This document shows, one piece after another, positions 34,594 to 49,301 of a stretch of DNA of 64,000 nt (the first letter of the stretch is position 1; the number at the start of each line of letters is the position of its first letter). This DNA comes from Ancistrus triradiatus (lineage: Eukaryota > Chordata > Actinopteri > Siluriformes > Loricariidae). A model generated the notes under the pieces. It worked only from the letters and a program-made list of their open reading frames with translations. It was not told where the DNA came from and did no database searches. The position numbers and the translations under genes are program-made. The stretch lies in the NCBI GenBank assembly GCA_025084515.1, contig JAJAGP010000570.1, positions 210,001 to 274,000 of the forward strand, in the 5' to 3' direction.

Positions 34594-36637
34594 CACTGTC
34601 GCCCTAGGCTTGCTCAATTTGGGATTGGACGTAGTTATTAGGAGATAATCTAAACTTGTAAAGTTGCTTTGAGACAATGCTCCATTGTAAAAAGCGCTAT
34701 ATAAATAGATCTGACTTGACTTGACTTGACACACACACACACACACAACCAAACTAAGTTAAACTAACTCACACTCACATAATCAGAAGTATTTACTTAC
34801 ATACATACATGAAAATGAAGAGTACAGCATAAGATAGAGCCCCAACACTGACACACAGAAATGTAACACTACATACACGTTCGGGTTTTGTTTTTCTATT
34901 TGGTCTGTTTGTATACCATTCATTTCCGTTTTTAACATATTTACGAAATTATCGTAATGTTCATAAAAGTGTAAGAAACTGGGTTTTAATTTTTTTAAAG
35001 TTACGTTTAGGTGAGATGGACAGTATTTGACACAGTTTAACACAAACCTGAATTCGTACCATTTCACGTTTCAAGTTTATACATTGAGAAAGGACAGGGA
35101 TTATTAGATAATTTGAAGTTGAACCTACTTTGCACGTACACGCGCACATACGTACTCAAACTCACAAACAAAACGCGTTTGCAGTAGAGATGTATTTATG
35201 TAAGCTACTGTAAGTAATAATAGAGCCATAACAGATGATGAGAGGACATGTACAATCTACATGGTCTGCGAAGCTACAAGGCAGAGTCATGCAGCATGCC
35301 CCTTTGATTTTCTACTCCTCGACATTCAGTCATAGTGCTGCTTCAAATACCTGTTGGTTAACACAATTGATTTAGCACTTTTCAAGTATTTACCACCTCA
35401 TAATTATGCTCAGCGTTGACACAAATACAAACGGCCTCCCTTCCATGCCAACAAAATTTACGTGCTCTTATTTTATATGCTCTGCTTTTATGAGTGCGAC
35501 TGTTAGAGGTAGGCTGCAGTTCTAGCCAGCGGCCCATATTTCATTGCTGAGGTCAGTGGGCCAGGGAAGCACTCATAAAACAAAAACACCAGTAACCCTG
35601 CGTGGTCTAACACAATCCAGAGGAGCAAACCCTTGTATGATTGAGAAATGGTTAGTCATGTGGATCTTCACACTGTCACGATCAATAAAGAGTTATTTCA
35701 AACACGGATCAGTGAGAGCAATAAAAAGAAGAATACAATAAATCTACATGAACGAATATATTACAGACTCACAACAAACGCAGGCATAATTCAACAGAGT
35801 AGAATTATAGATTCAGTGGAAGCTAAACAGAAGATAAATTCCCTGTGCCTTTGCTATTAATTCAAAAGAATGAAGGGAGGAATCTGGCGTCATAAACTAG
35901 AGTTATTTTATGATAAGTAGAATAACAGGTACATATAAACTACAACATGATGTTAACCATCAAGTGTAATGGTTCGTCATTGTTATACCAATTTACCCAG
36001 AATTTTATTAATAAAAAATGTGTTCAGTTACTTTTAACAACAAATGGCTGCTGAAATACTGAATAACCAAATGTCAGTCCTTTAAATGGCACTGTGCTAT
36101 GTATTGACTCAACTGAGAGACAAAGACCAAATTAAATCACATTGATTTCCAGTCGAGCTTCTGTAGGGCACATCTATGTGTATACTTCTGAAACAGTCTG
36201 CTTGTATAACATAGGAGTTATAGATTTAAAGAAGCCTAGATGCTGAATGCACTAGAGTTGCAAGAGGCACTAAATAAGGCATCATGCTTGACTAAACACT
36301 CGATTCTGTGTGATACAACCCCAGTATTGAATTAGCAGTCCATTACTAAGAAACCAGCCTGAATCTGATGAAAGTTATCACATCATTATGTCAATATGGA
36401 AGAAGAAGTGAGATACAGAGTCTACAGTACAAATCGTCCTAACAGCTCATCTATGGAAATCCTGTCCTTTAAAGTAATATTCATGTGTTTTACACATGCC
36501 TTTAGTTTAGATATATTACTGCTATGGTCTTTGTATGTGAAGTGAAAGTCGTGGAAAATGTTTGTTCCTATTTTGTACCATTTTCATAGTGCAAATTTGA
36601 CATTTATTTTAAAAAGAATAGTTGAAAAGTAATTTAA

Positions 36638-36681
<44 letters not shown>

Positions 36682-39600
36682 GTACAATTCTGTTAATACA
36701 TTTCCAGTCCTGGTTCAAAACTATGTTTCATTCTACAGTGTTTTAATAGATGCACCAGATTAGTTATACTGTAGGTTAGTGTGGTTATGCTGTAAAGCAA
36801 ATTAAATAAATATTACATTTAATTTAGTAATGTGGTTTCAATCCAATTAAAACATATGTAGTTTAACTGAAAAATGAATGCAACAATTCCCAAAATCTTC
36901 TGATCTAAAATATTTTATCTGGTACATTTCAAAATTGAGAAATAAAACAGCCTATATATTTAAAACATAAGAAAAAATGTATTCACACAAAACATTTATC
37001 TTGAAGGACCATGTGAATGCTACATGGCACAGGGGGTCACATATTTCTAAAATATACCTCATAAAAAATAATGCAGCCATGTTGTGAAAACAAATCAGAA
37101 TCATGAAGTTCTTCAGGTTAACAGGTTTATCAAATCAATCAAAGACAAATAAAAGTCTAAGAATTAAATAAATATGCAAAATCAGTGGAAAAGAGAACGG
37201 CAGAGAGAAAATGGCAGAGAAAATGTGGGAGTGAGGGTTCCAGCATTTACTGACCTTGCTTACAATGTAGATGAGGTCTCCTCTATGAAACGAGAGCTCG
37301 TCTGCCTCTTCTGCTTCACAGTCCCACAGGCCTTGATAGTAATTGGCATAATCTGATGATGGATCTGATGAAGAAACACATACAGACAACCTTTTAATAT
37401 TCAAATATGATTTTTCTTTAGATGCACTGCCCTCAGACCCAGGTAGTTTGATAACTGACACTACATATCTCACCTGTTCTTCTCTTGCTCCCATCTTCAG
37501 AGTTGTCTGAAAATTCATCCTCTAAAAAGTACAGAAAATGAGAAGAGAATAGAGAACTATAATCCACTTCAAGTCCCCCATCACTGTTGAAATATGAAAC
37601 CTACTTTCCATGTTCTATTCCATTTTTAAAGTTAATTAATTAAGTATTCAATTCTGTAGGAGAAATATTTTGAAAGGTTAACAGTTTTTCATGTAGAGGG
37701 GGGAGATGCCATTCTGGATTTGGCAGTTAGTGTGTCATGGCAGGCAAAGCATTGATTCAGGGTGTGGCACCTCTTGGTCTGTGAAGTGACAATGATAGCC
37801 TCGCTGTCCATCTCCCACATTCATCTTCACCCTGTCAGTCTGCCGATAAAACCACCACATAGCAACCCTATACTTCCCACAGCCCTCCACTTCCAGGAAC
37901 CGTGGAAAAAAATACGAATGTAACTACTGTAAACATGAGGTTAAAGCTCTACTGCACTCAAGAAAATGTTCACGAAGCAGTTTTAATATTATAATCACAT
38001 TTTTCAATGCACATACTTTAAAAATATTTTAAATACAAAACAGGGCATATCTTATATCAGTTCATGGGGTATGATCAAACACTTCTACATTTATGTCCTT
38101 TTAAACATTACTGTCATTATGTTTAAAACATATTTCAGCAAGAAAATTTCAGCTTTGAGAGTAACAGGAGGTTGAAGAAAGAGATGTATTGAGGGTGAGA
38201 GAGATGGTCATCTGATCCACCATCTGTGGCCAACTTAGTTCTGGCACACACATGGCTGCCAAAGGTGAAAATGACAGCACACTGGACGGATGTTTTTCTT
38301 CTCAGGGTTTTTGTTAAGTGCCTTTATTTCACTGATTTTAAAGTGGGAATAGAGCTTTTGGCAAACCTGTGACACCATTTGTGACACTGAAATTAGCCTT
38401 TAGTCATTTACCTGGTTTTTTTCTTGAAGCTAAAAAGATATTGACACTTGGTGATGAATCTCACCTTGTGATGAAGTGGTCAGTTGATTTCCATGAGAAC
38501 GGTCAGTGGTCACTGTTTAAAACACTAGCATTTGTAAGTATTTATTTCTGTACCTGGCAGTATTTCATAGATGTCCTCTTCTTCCTCTTCCTCTCTAGCA
38601 GCCCTAGTCCTGTCCTTCTTCTCATCCTTGCCACCAGGTGGCAGTGAGGATGCAGGAGCACCTGCAGAGGCTGAAACAGGTTGTGGCGGTGGAGTGTTTG
38701 CCCTTTCTATATCATCATAGGTCTCCTCTTGCTCTTCCTCCTCCTCCTCTTCCTCATCATCGTCAAAAGGGATGAAGCTCGAGCTAAGGTCTACATTTGG
38801 AAACGGGAGGCAAATGCAGAGCATTCATCATTCATAGTGAAATAATAAATACAAAAACTATACACAAATAGCATATGAGTGTGTTAAAAGCATACTGAAC
38901 TTTAAAGAGCAATAACAAGACAGTAATATTTATGTCTAAATCTTATATAGTTTCATACAGCCACAGAAAGGAGATGGGGTGAGAAAGAGTGTAAACAATA
39001 TCAGGAGCATTCATTACTTCCCGCAAATCAAAGCCACACAGAGAACCCATTTTAGAGCTGTGGCCATGCTACAGATCTGTCTCAGATGGAGATGGGGCCT
39101 GATTGTAGGTGACTTAGCTCTGTAACACAGGCTATTGCATCTTCACTGTCTGGATGCCAAGCAGGGCCAGATCAATGCCAATGAAGAATGACCATAGCGC
39201 AGCCCAATCAATTTCCCGTAAAGAGCGCTGTGCTACGCGGAAGAGGAGGCCGGGAGAGACACGTGGGAGTCAGGAGCTGCATGACATACTTTATGAGGAG
39301 GTCTACAGTATACCTGATTGGTTGATCCCAGGGAAGGAAAAATCAGTAGTAGGCAAAGAATGGCCTCTTTTGCATTATCTAGATCAGAAGGTGTAAATTT
39401 GCTTTTTCTTTCAATAAGATGCTGTACAGTGTATCGCAAAGAGTATTTGAACAGCATGTAAAGAGGGGCTTCTGAATGCACCCCATGTAACCTACCTTTT
39501 AAGACAAAATTTATTTGGTCCACCCATTCCCTGGCCTCACGAGGACTGCTGGCAGTAAACTACAGAGAAAAGTAGTACGGCAGTATGCTCAGTAAATGCA

Positions 39601-40835
39601 AGCAATCTTTATTGTAATAACACAAAATGATTATAAAGAACCACAGCGATGCTGGTAAATGGTAGATAGTGTGTATAGGGGATTATCTACAAACTTTTAC
39701 TTGTGAGAACCTTTTTGCTGGACTTCACAACTTGAATTGCTTATTTACAAAAAAAAAGTTTATTAGATTTTTTTAATTTGGTAAAATTTTTACAGTTAAT
39801 TTAAGATTAGATATGATCTGTGCAGATAAGGCAAGATTAGATTAGATTCAGGAGTGGCCTGGTGATAGTTGGGTAGAAGATGGTCCTTATTGTAACTGAC
39901 AGCTTTGCCAGTATCCTCTGCTGCACCAGCATTTCCACTGTGTCCAGTTTCAAACCCTGGACCAAACCAGTCCTCTTTATGATCTTACTGAATCTGTTGG
40001 TATAAGTTGTTGTGATGATGCTGCCCCAGCACATGGCAGGATATAAAATAGAGCTTGACACTCATAGAAGGTTCATAGCAGCTGACCCCATACACCAAAA
40101 GAACTCAGCCTCCTCAGGAAATAGAGCTGGCTCTGATTCTTCTTATACAGACTGTCCATCTCGACTTATCACACAGGTGGACACCCATATTTTTGTAGGT
40201 ATTTCCATGTCCTTATCACCTCAGTGTTTTCAGCCTGGATGGTGACCGGAAGCTGGAGGACACTTCTCTTCATAGTGTTAAGATAAAGATGGTTGCGCTG
40301 ACACCACTCCACAAAGTTATCAGTCAGGGTGCTGTATTCACATTCCTCTTCATCACTAATGCGTCCCACAATAGCAGTGTTATCTGAGAACTATTGTAGT
40401 CACACCTGAAATCAATGGTGTTAAATATGAAGAGCTCCCTTTGGAGCACTTGTGCTGCTCATCATCCGTTCTGACATACAGATCTGTAGATGAACATACC
40501 GAGGCCCTGCAGGTTGAGTCGTCAAAAGTCCAGGACACCAGGGTGCTGCATCCCTCATTATGGTGTTCTGGACAGTATTAAAAGCACTTGAAAAATCAAA
40601 GAACATGACTCTAACAGTGCTACCCACCATATCCAGGTTATGGGTATTTGTTAGGCAAACTTTCCAATGTCCCGTGCATGTGTGTGACAAGGTGGTAGAG
40701 GACAAGCCATTCAGTGTTTCCATGAGGCACGATGTAAGCTCTACAGGTCTTCAGCCATTTAGAGTTGTAGGTGTAGCATTAATTCCCTACAGTAATCATT
40801 ATGTCAATGGAAAGTACTGACAAGGATAGAGACAA

Positions 40836-40878
<43 letters not shown>

Positions 40879-40999
40879 TGTGGCATGGGAGGGAAGTTAG
40901 GACAATTATAACGGTGCCAAAAATGTACTAGAACATTTATTAAAAATTAAGCGCCCAGTGTAATAGCTTTTTATGGGGCTCGAAATCCCCAGAAGTGCC

Positions 41000-41052
<53 letters not shown>

Positions 41053-44000
41053 ATGGGAAAACCTGGTAAGAACGCCGTCCAGGAGCACTCATTTCAAAGC
41101 AGCAGTTTTTCTTGGAATCTTTGCGTAAGTTGGACACCAGCTCTGCACTATAGCCATTGATATAAAAAGAGCCCTTCTGTTGCTTGTCTGAAATTAGAGT
41201 GTCAAAAATAAATAACAGTAATCATCTACATCAAAATATTTTAATCATTTACTCACTTAACAACTGTCTTACATAAATAATGTCTTTCAGTTTCATTGAC
41301 AAACCTTTTTCACTTCCAAAGTAATAGAATATGGTGTTGTTTAGGAGACACCATCTTTTCTGCCACTCCATGCTGAAGAAACTATGATCTTGTAAATGAA
41401 AGAACATGACAAATTAAAATGAATTATAAACAGCACATATTACACTACAAACCATTATAACATGACAATTATTAAATAATTACCACGTCTTTTCTTCTCC
41501 AAATACCCTTGTTTTAGGATGTTACTCAGATCTTGTGCTGACACTTTGGGAATCTCTCCATAATCTAAATAGGGTAAATCATGTAGGGAAAAAACTCAGT
41601 AAGTGTGATGCAGCTGCAATGTAAGTGATTTTAATTACAATTTGGTGCTCTGTCAGATTTTCAAACACAATCTTTTCCTGGTTGCTATAAGGACTGCAAA
41701 GCTAAACTTGATATAAACACATCTATCAGAAATTAGAGATTTTACTGCGGCTTCCAGGAGCAACATGGATCAATACATTTGGTGTGTTGCAGGCAAAGCT
41801 AGCAATGCAGCAACTATAGCAGGTCTAATGTGAGAAACCATATTAATAACTATTCAGCAGAGGTCTAGGGAAAACCTTTCTAAATACAACAATCTCCCAC
41901 AACTGCCACTGTGTTAATAGGCCTAATAACCACACTGTAGACACTGGATTTGGATTTCATTTGTCTATTTATTACACCTAGCATCCCATAATATTTAAAT
42001 CTCTCATATGATTTTAAAGTCCATCTCATGACTTCTAACAGCTTAACCTCTTTGTGAACAGGAGGCTGTTCTCCCTGTCTTTATACTGTATTTCATACAT
42101 TTTAAGCACTACAAGCCAGATTTAGAAATATGGTGGGCCTCTGAGCTGATCAACAGAATGAATAGAAATCATTTAGACATATTCAGATGTTTTAGTGCAG
42201 ATTTGGTCAGTTAAGACTTATTGCTTGACTTATTGCTTTTATACAAACACCACCAAATATTAACATTTTGAACGTTCACACAGGTAAACTAAAAAAACAC
42301 CATGATCAATTCTTATCATAGTTAAGATTATGTCAGCCAGATAAGATGGATGGGTGCTAAGTAATGTTTTTGTGTCCATAAATAACCGTACGCTCACTTG
42401 ATTCAGCACACTTAATACTGACGCATCGACTGCAAGTGTGCCCTATCTTGTCACCACCATATAGCCCCATGAAAAACATCTTAAATGACACTGCTTTTCA
42501 CACAGGTGTCAACAAAGATTTAGTCATTTATCAGACGCCCTTATCCAGAGCAACTTACAACTGCTACAACCGTACAATCCAAGCAATTGTGGGTTGAGTG
42601 TCTTGCTCAACAAGCCAACAGTGGCAGCTTGATAGATGTAGGTTTGAACCCTGGACTTTCTGTTCTAGAGTCCAGTACCTTAACCTCAAAGCCACCCGGT
42701 CCCATACTGTCACTCATTCATTCACAGGCAATTTTAAACATGCAGACTTCAGCATGTTCTACACACGCAGCAGTTTTTTTGCAGTACATGTCTTTTGGCA
42801 CAGGCAGCCAAGCAACCAAAATGAGCCCTTGGTCCACCAAATGATCAAGCATTCTGTTCATTTTTTCCTCATGCTCCATTCTGACACCTTTTAATCCCCT
42901 CATCCATCTACACCTCCCTCTCTTCATTTATCTAAGAGGTCGAGCCCTGTTAATAGTTGAACAGAAACAGAATAAACAGAGGAAACGTGAGGATGACAAA
43001 AAATGAGCTGACACAGTGGACTCTCTCATCTTCAAACACCAACTGACCCAGTGATCTGCACCTGAAATGGCACGCAGCTTCTCGAGGACCAACCGATTGA
43101 ATTAAGGTTGAGGAATAGAGTGCTCATATGTCATCTACCTTTTTTCAGAAGGCAAGTGGTACGTGTGGAAGCCTATTATGTTCCTGTCCACTATGTTATC
43201 CTTCCACAGGGTAGCACTGTAACCTAAAATTTCATATACAGACAAAACCAAAGACACACTGTTCTGTTCCTGGACCCACCCCTCCATGGAATATTAGGAT
43301 GCTTTAAATACAGTATATAGCTTCGGCTCTCTCATCTTTACAAACCAAACAGATATTTCTGAACTTGATAACTACCAAAGCCAAACATACCAGTCCTACT
43401 GACGGTTTGTTTTCTATAGTGTCAGGTATACTAACAGTAGCATTGTTGCCCCCAGCAGAATAGTATGATTTCTGAAGTGGGGTGGTGGGTCACTAATCAA
43501 AAGAAAAATGGGAAAAAAGATAAAAACATTTGGCTCTATCTGTCTGTCTTGTTTCATATTCAAATTTTGGGCACCTCATGGACAAATTATCTTTTTTCTA
43601 TAAACCTTTTGTGTAAGACTGTAAAAAAAATTCAAATCTCCTATTGAAAATACCAATAAACCATAAAGAATTAGGTAATAAACCTTCATAAAAAATGAAA
43701 ATTAAATCAATCCTGGTGTCTCAAATTTTCAGTTTAAATATAAATTGCATTCTTAATAATTCAGAACAGTGTGGTTTTATAATTTTCACCACTGGCCTTG
43801 CTCTCTTTTTGTTAGCATCATGCTAATAATTTACACTGGAACATGCTAAGAGTGTCTATTAATATTTGAGCACTTTACACCCTCAGCAGCACTTTTCTCA
43901 CAGAGTGAATATTTTCCAGTTTCATTATTTTGTAGATAAATTCCTATTAGCGTACATTAGTGTAATTTTAGTGATGACCAGTGGCATATTTGAGTTCGGT

Positions 44001-47000
44001 CTCACAGTGAGAAGATTATCAAGTGTCCTATATACTCCAAACTATTAAAAACAGAGAGAGAGAGCGAGAGAACGCAAAGACAAGAATGAAAACAAAGATT
44101 TCTTTTTGGAACACAATATACCTTTACCAACAAATGACTTAATTCTGTGGTTGAGTTTTCTGTTTGTTTACTGACTAATCAACAGAGTGCCACCTCTAGA
44201 AGGAGACAGGAGAGGTGAGAAAGCAAGCAAGACAAAGCTAATGACTTTCCCGCAGGCGCTCTCTGTTGCTGCCAGAGATGGCGGCGTGATGCATGGCACC
44301 TCTGCTACTCAGTGGCAGGAGAAGATTGGTGGGGGTGAAGCATCGAGTGGGCCATGCAGGGCTGCGTTTATCAGTGCCATGGCAGTAGCAGCACTGCTGG
44401 CTATCCGAGCTCTACCCCCAGGCCTGGCATTTCAACTGGAGCACAGCTTTGTGTCACATTGTCCCTATCAGGGCATTACATATCACCTGGCATTCACATC
44501 TGTGTCTCGGTAATTGCTCTTTCAAAACTCGTTCTGCACAAGAAAAGTGAAGCCAAAGAAGAAATGGCGTCAACGTGGCATCAAAAGATGTGGTGAGCAT
44601 CAAAAAAGCATACGTTTCATGGTATATAATAATTTGTTAGTGTTTAGTTGGTAAAGCTCTGAGGAGCGTTCACTCAGTGGATTTAAGTCGTAAATTTGAA
44701 GGTGTTCCCTTACCTACTTATATTATGCTCTCAGCAAGGTGTTATGAGCCCAGCAGTTAATCCTGCTATAAAATGTGATTTATGTTATTGTGGCCAGAGG
44801 GAGTTAATATGCTCTGCCATTATTTTCCACTTTACTTAGTCTACAAGTCAATCGGCAGGTTGAGTTGAATCAAAGGAAGGAACGTGAAGAGTGAATGACT
44901 TTGTATGTTTACTATATAGATATGTGACACAACCAGTTTAAACTAACATATGAAAATATGAGTGAAGAGAGACAGGTACTGTCCCACAACAATTATTCCA
45001 AGACATTATAAAATAACTGGCAACATAAAACATGTTTGACCAAGCCATTCAACATAGATACACTAGTCAATATTATTACCTAGCTTAATCATTTACGCTT
45101 GTATTATTACCGATTACAGGAGCGAAGATATTTTTATCACCATCATATTCATTAAGGTTTTAAGAGGGATTGCTTATAAGGACAGAGGCTGAAGGCCTTC
45201 TTGTGTGGTCCAGTACAAACTATACAGTACACGAGGTAGATTTTTCATCCTGCCCATCAACTTGGAAAAAATGATGTTTGGAAAAACACATCAAGCAAGG
45301 CAGGTGTATTATTAGATCCACATGGGAAACGTATCCTACACAAATTCCATATTCAGAACTATCAAGGAGGTGAGGCAGCCCACCGGCCTTTCTATGTGTC
45401 TTTAGCTGTGTGTGAGGTAAGCAAGGGCACAGTGGCTGACCTCGAGCTGAACCCTGCAATGAGGTGAAACAGAAGGCATTGGAGTCCCTGGGGGTTGAGG
45501 CAGAGGCAAGGGAGGAATGCTGATCAGAGGGAGAGAGTGAAGGGAATTGCCATACTCTCCTGCACTGCACTTGATTATGAAAAAGGGTCCACTCATGGCA
45601 TCCTTAACCCCCCTTCCACCCATGTCAAGCTGCAAATAGGAAAGACCAAATTGACACATTTTTTCTCATTAAAGGCAAGACAGTGGACGCTGAGCATTTT
45701 CTTCACCTAGCCCACATCAGCACTGACACGGGAAGAGTGAGGGAAATAAAACAACAGTCTGAGAGACAGAGAAAGTCTGAGTGAAAGATTCAATAAAAAA
45801 TAATCTTCCCCAAGTTATTCATGCATGCGTTCAAACGATGCACACGTTTTGTAGCCGTCCAGAACGTGGAGTCCAACAAGACTCTGGACATGCCAGACAT
45901 GGTGAATATTGCAGTGATGCACTGTTAGCCTCACACATAATAGAGACCCCTTTTAAAGTGTCAAAACCATTTTCTTCCACTGCCTTTGATCACCAAAACA
46001 GTAAAAATTTATGGCATAGGATTGAATAGGCTAAACGTTTGAAAGGGGCACTGCAGTTCTGTCCAGTGTACTTTGAACATCCATTCTGAAGTTTTACTAT
46101 TCTATGCTGCAAGAGAAAAGCGATGTAGACTCATAGGAGTTACTTGTTAGACAGAAAAAGTCTTCAGTTAAATATCTAGCATGAATTTGTTGATAATTAA
46201 GGGGTAACAGAATTCCAGTTGTGATTTTTTTTATGTAAAATAATATACAATAGGACTTTTTTGTTTTAACTTTAATTTCAACAGTTTTCTAAACTAATTT
46301 TAATAAACAGAAAGAAAACAAAGTTTTTCAAATTCAGTGTATAATATATGGTTACAGGTTTATTTTGAAATAAGGACTGGTTTACAAAAATAGAATATGC
46401 ATCATATGTAGGCCTAATAAATGAATCTTTTTCATTTTCAGTTTTCTCTAGTTCTCTCGCTTGTTAGAGTTGATTATGGAATGTTGATGACACTTAAAAA
46501 TGCTTTTCTGAAAAATATTTCCTAACAATTACCGGCAAAATATTACTTAGAGTGTAAAACAGTTATTGTAACAATATATGGAATGCTGTACATGCTGTAC
46601 AACAACAAGTATTTTGCTTTCATTTGTATTTCATCTTTCGTTTGCAAGATGGTGATACGGAGCAGGGACCGATGGTACAGTGGACAGTGGAGAGAGAGAA
46701 AGAGAGACCCATTTAAAAGTAAACATCTTTAAAAGTATTTTGCGTATTTATATGTATTTTAAAGCGACCAGTAAAACAGTCTAGATCAAGTGTGTTTCAA
46801 GTTAAATCATATTAGATAAATCATATTACCTGGTCTATTTTTAAACAGAGACATAACAGCGCCAGGGTAAAAAATAGTAGACGTGCTCTATGAGATGTAA
46901 AACCACGCTTCGGGCATTTTCACCTACCAGAGCCCAAAACCTACAGACTCATGTCGTTCGTCTGAAGAAGGTAAATAAAGACGCGTGATAGCAGCCATCA

Positions 47001-47268
47001 ATCCAAAAATGAATCTATGCAGTGGTCAGAGCGCGGGACGAGTCTCTTCCATTTCGCATTTCTGTCTGCCAAACAGACATTCAGTCCTGCTGATGAAGAC
47101 CAGAGTGACTGCTGCTCAGAGCCTTATAGACATGGAGGCCCATAATAGCCTAATTATTTGATTTGGTACATATGTATGATTTGTGTGGTTATGCATAAAT
47201 TATCAAAAGTCCATGTAATCTGAACTCAATAACCGACTAACACTTATTATAACCGACTAACACTCACA

Positions 47269-47319
<51 letters not shown>

Positions 47320-49247
47320 TAGTAGTAGTAGTAGTAGTAGTAATAGTAGGAGTAGTAGTAGTTGTTGTTGTAGCAATAATGTATTATAATTAAAAGTTAA
47401 AATTAAATAGACTTAGCTGTAGAGTTGTCCAAAAGCCTTATATCTATAGATTTAATAATTGGATTAAATAAGTCTATGTTTGTTTAAAATTAATTAAACA
47501 TTTCAATAAGCAAGAATATAGGCTACAACGTTTTAATCCATGTTACTTTTCACATGTTGATTGACACACAATATTTAAATTCAATATTAGATTTTATTTT
47601 AAAATTTGATTATATTATATGGTATAGTTGACTTTTCAACATAACCTTTATTTAGATTTACAGAAAAAAACATTTTTACATTATCCAGAAATAACAGTGT
47701 GACCTTGAGAACTCCGTTAATAGCCGTGCAGTTTTACTCAGTCGGCTATTAAGCCTCTGGTCAACCTTCACAATGAACATTCACAATGCACAACGCCATT
47801 ATAAGGCGTTTGATTTAATTCAAGATACATACATGTAAACAGTGGGAAAGCCCTGCATATCTGACAGGATCAGTCCAAAGCAGAAAAACTATGAATGCTA
47901 ATATTTTGCTGATGTATTAGTTATAGGCTACTTATCTATTTATTGTGGTCAATTACAAATCTAAAAGGTTGCAGTCTGGGTTTTATTTAACCTTCAGTAA
48001 AAAATAATGGCAGGGAAGTTCCAGTGTAGTGTTTGTATTGGCTAGGCCATGGCATATGGCCAACAGCCAGCAGATTTTTCAGCTTGAGAGATCGCTCCTC
48101 GCGCCTTAGATATGATACCGCCATCACTTTTCACCTTAGTCTCTCTGGGCTGTCTTGGCTTTCCTTTTCACATAAGTCTAAATTCGCATACAAAGCTGTA
48201 GCCTACAGTAGGCCTATATAGACCTACACTGTGCGATATAGTGGATGGAGGAAAACTAATTAAGTGTTTCTAATATCAAAATCCTAAGTAAAGTATAAAT
48301 AAAAATGCTCTATGAATATTTGCGACTACAATGAATTTACATGGGTGAAAGTATTCCTCTTAGGTACATAGGAAGACTATTTACCTCTAGCGGGAACCAG
48401 ATGAACTGCAGCAAAAACACCCCGCTTATGCAGTACGTACGTGTACTTGAAGCCCTGTTTACTGTGCTGTGGCATACATCACACTTTCTTCGACTGATAA
48501 TAATTTATTTTCATCATGTTCTTCAGATACTTTAACATTATTCGTACTAGTAAGTCCAATAAAATATTGACCTGTGCACTGTTATTTATAGCCCATGTCA
48601 CTACTATATTATAAGCAGCAAATTACCCCCTCTCCAATTTCAATAACAGATATTTTCCAAACCGTTTTAAATTACGCTACATGGCATGCTAAACATTTTA
48701 GAGAAATATCAATAATGACATTGATTTTACAATAACTGTATATAATTTTTAAAGCTGATTAATGGTGTATTCTAAATAACTCGTGGACTATAGAACGACA
48801 TACAAGTTTCCACAGCAAAAGTGACAGAACTTGCTCAACGTAGTGTAGTGATCGTCAAAATTATATTGAGTTCAATTGAATTTAAAAGAGTCCGTGTGAA
48901 GGGAATGTCTTTACAGTGTATGTATCGACTCACATATCTTCACAGTATTTTTTTATTTCCACATGAAGTATCAAGCCACCTGGGCCTTGCATTGAAACGT
49001 CATCAATCTTGAGAAATTGAATCCAGTAAAGAGAAAAATCAAATTTTCATTTGCAAGATGGTGATAGGGAGCAGGCACCGATGGTACAGTGGACAGTGCA
49101 CATTTGTTTAGAGTAGACATTTTTGTATGGTGAAAGGGGAAGAAAGAAATAAGAAAAGTAATGAAAACACTAACAAATTAAATGAATCACTGTAAAATGA
49201 TCGCTCATTTTATAGAAAGTCTAAATATAAGTCATATTTGAAAAGGA

Positions 49248-49301
<54 letters not shown>

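Larger units (their letters stand above)
24727..37254 (-). other. skap1 last intron (12.5 kb)
   Basis: Left third: a Tc1-like relic (24855-25550), an L2-like LINE (25880-27250) and a SINE B copy (28520-28840). 29400-34500: nearly repeat-free, with GC-richer unique islands and short CA tracts. Then an L2 tail (34656-34735), unremarkable AT-rich DNA to 36630, an ATT microsatellite, and plain sequence to the SH3 exon. 27260-28500 and 34760-36630 show nothing recognisable. Confidence 0.75.

Noticed and set aside
44187..44596. 108-aa ORF in a GC-richer skap1 intron patch
   Set aside because: No family resemblance or splice context; better explained as non-coding unique DNA.
46995..47004. PBX-HOX-like GGATTGATGG site
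   Set aside because: One mismatch to the usual TGATTGATGG core and such words are common; not listed without conservation evidence.
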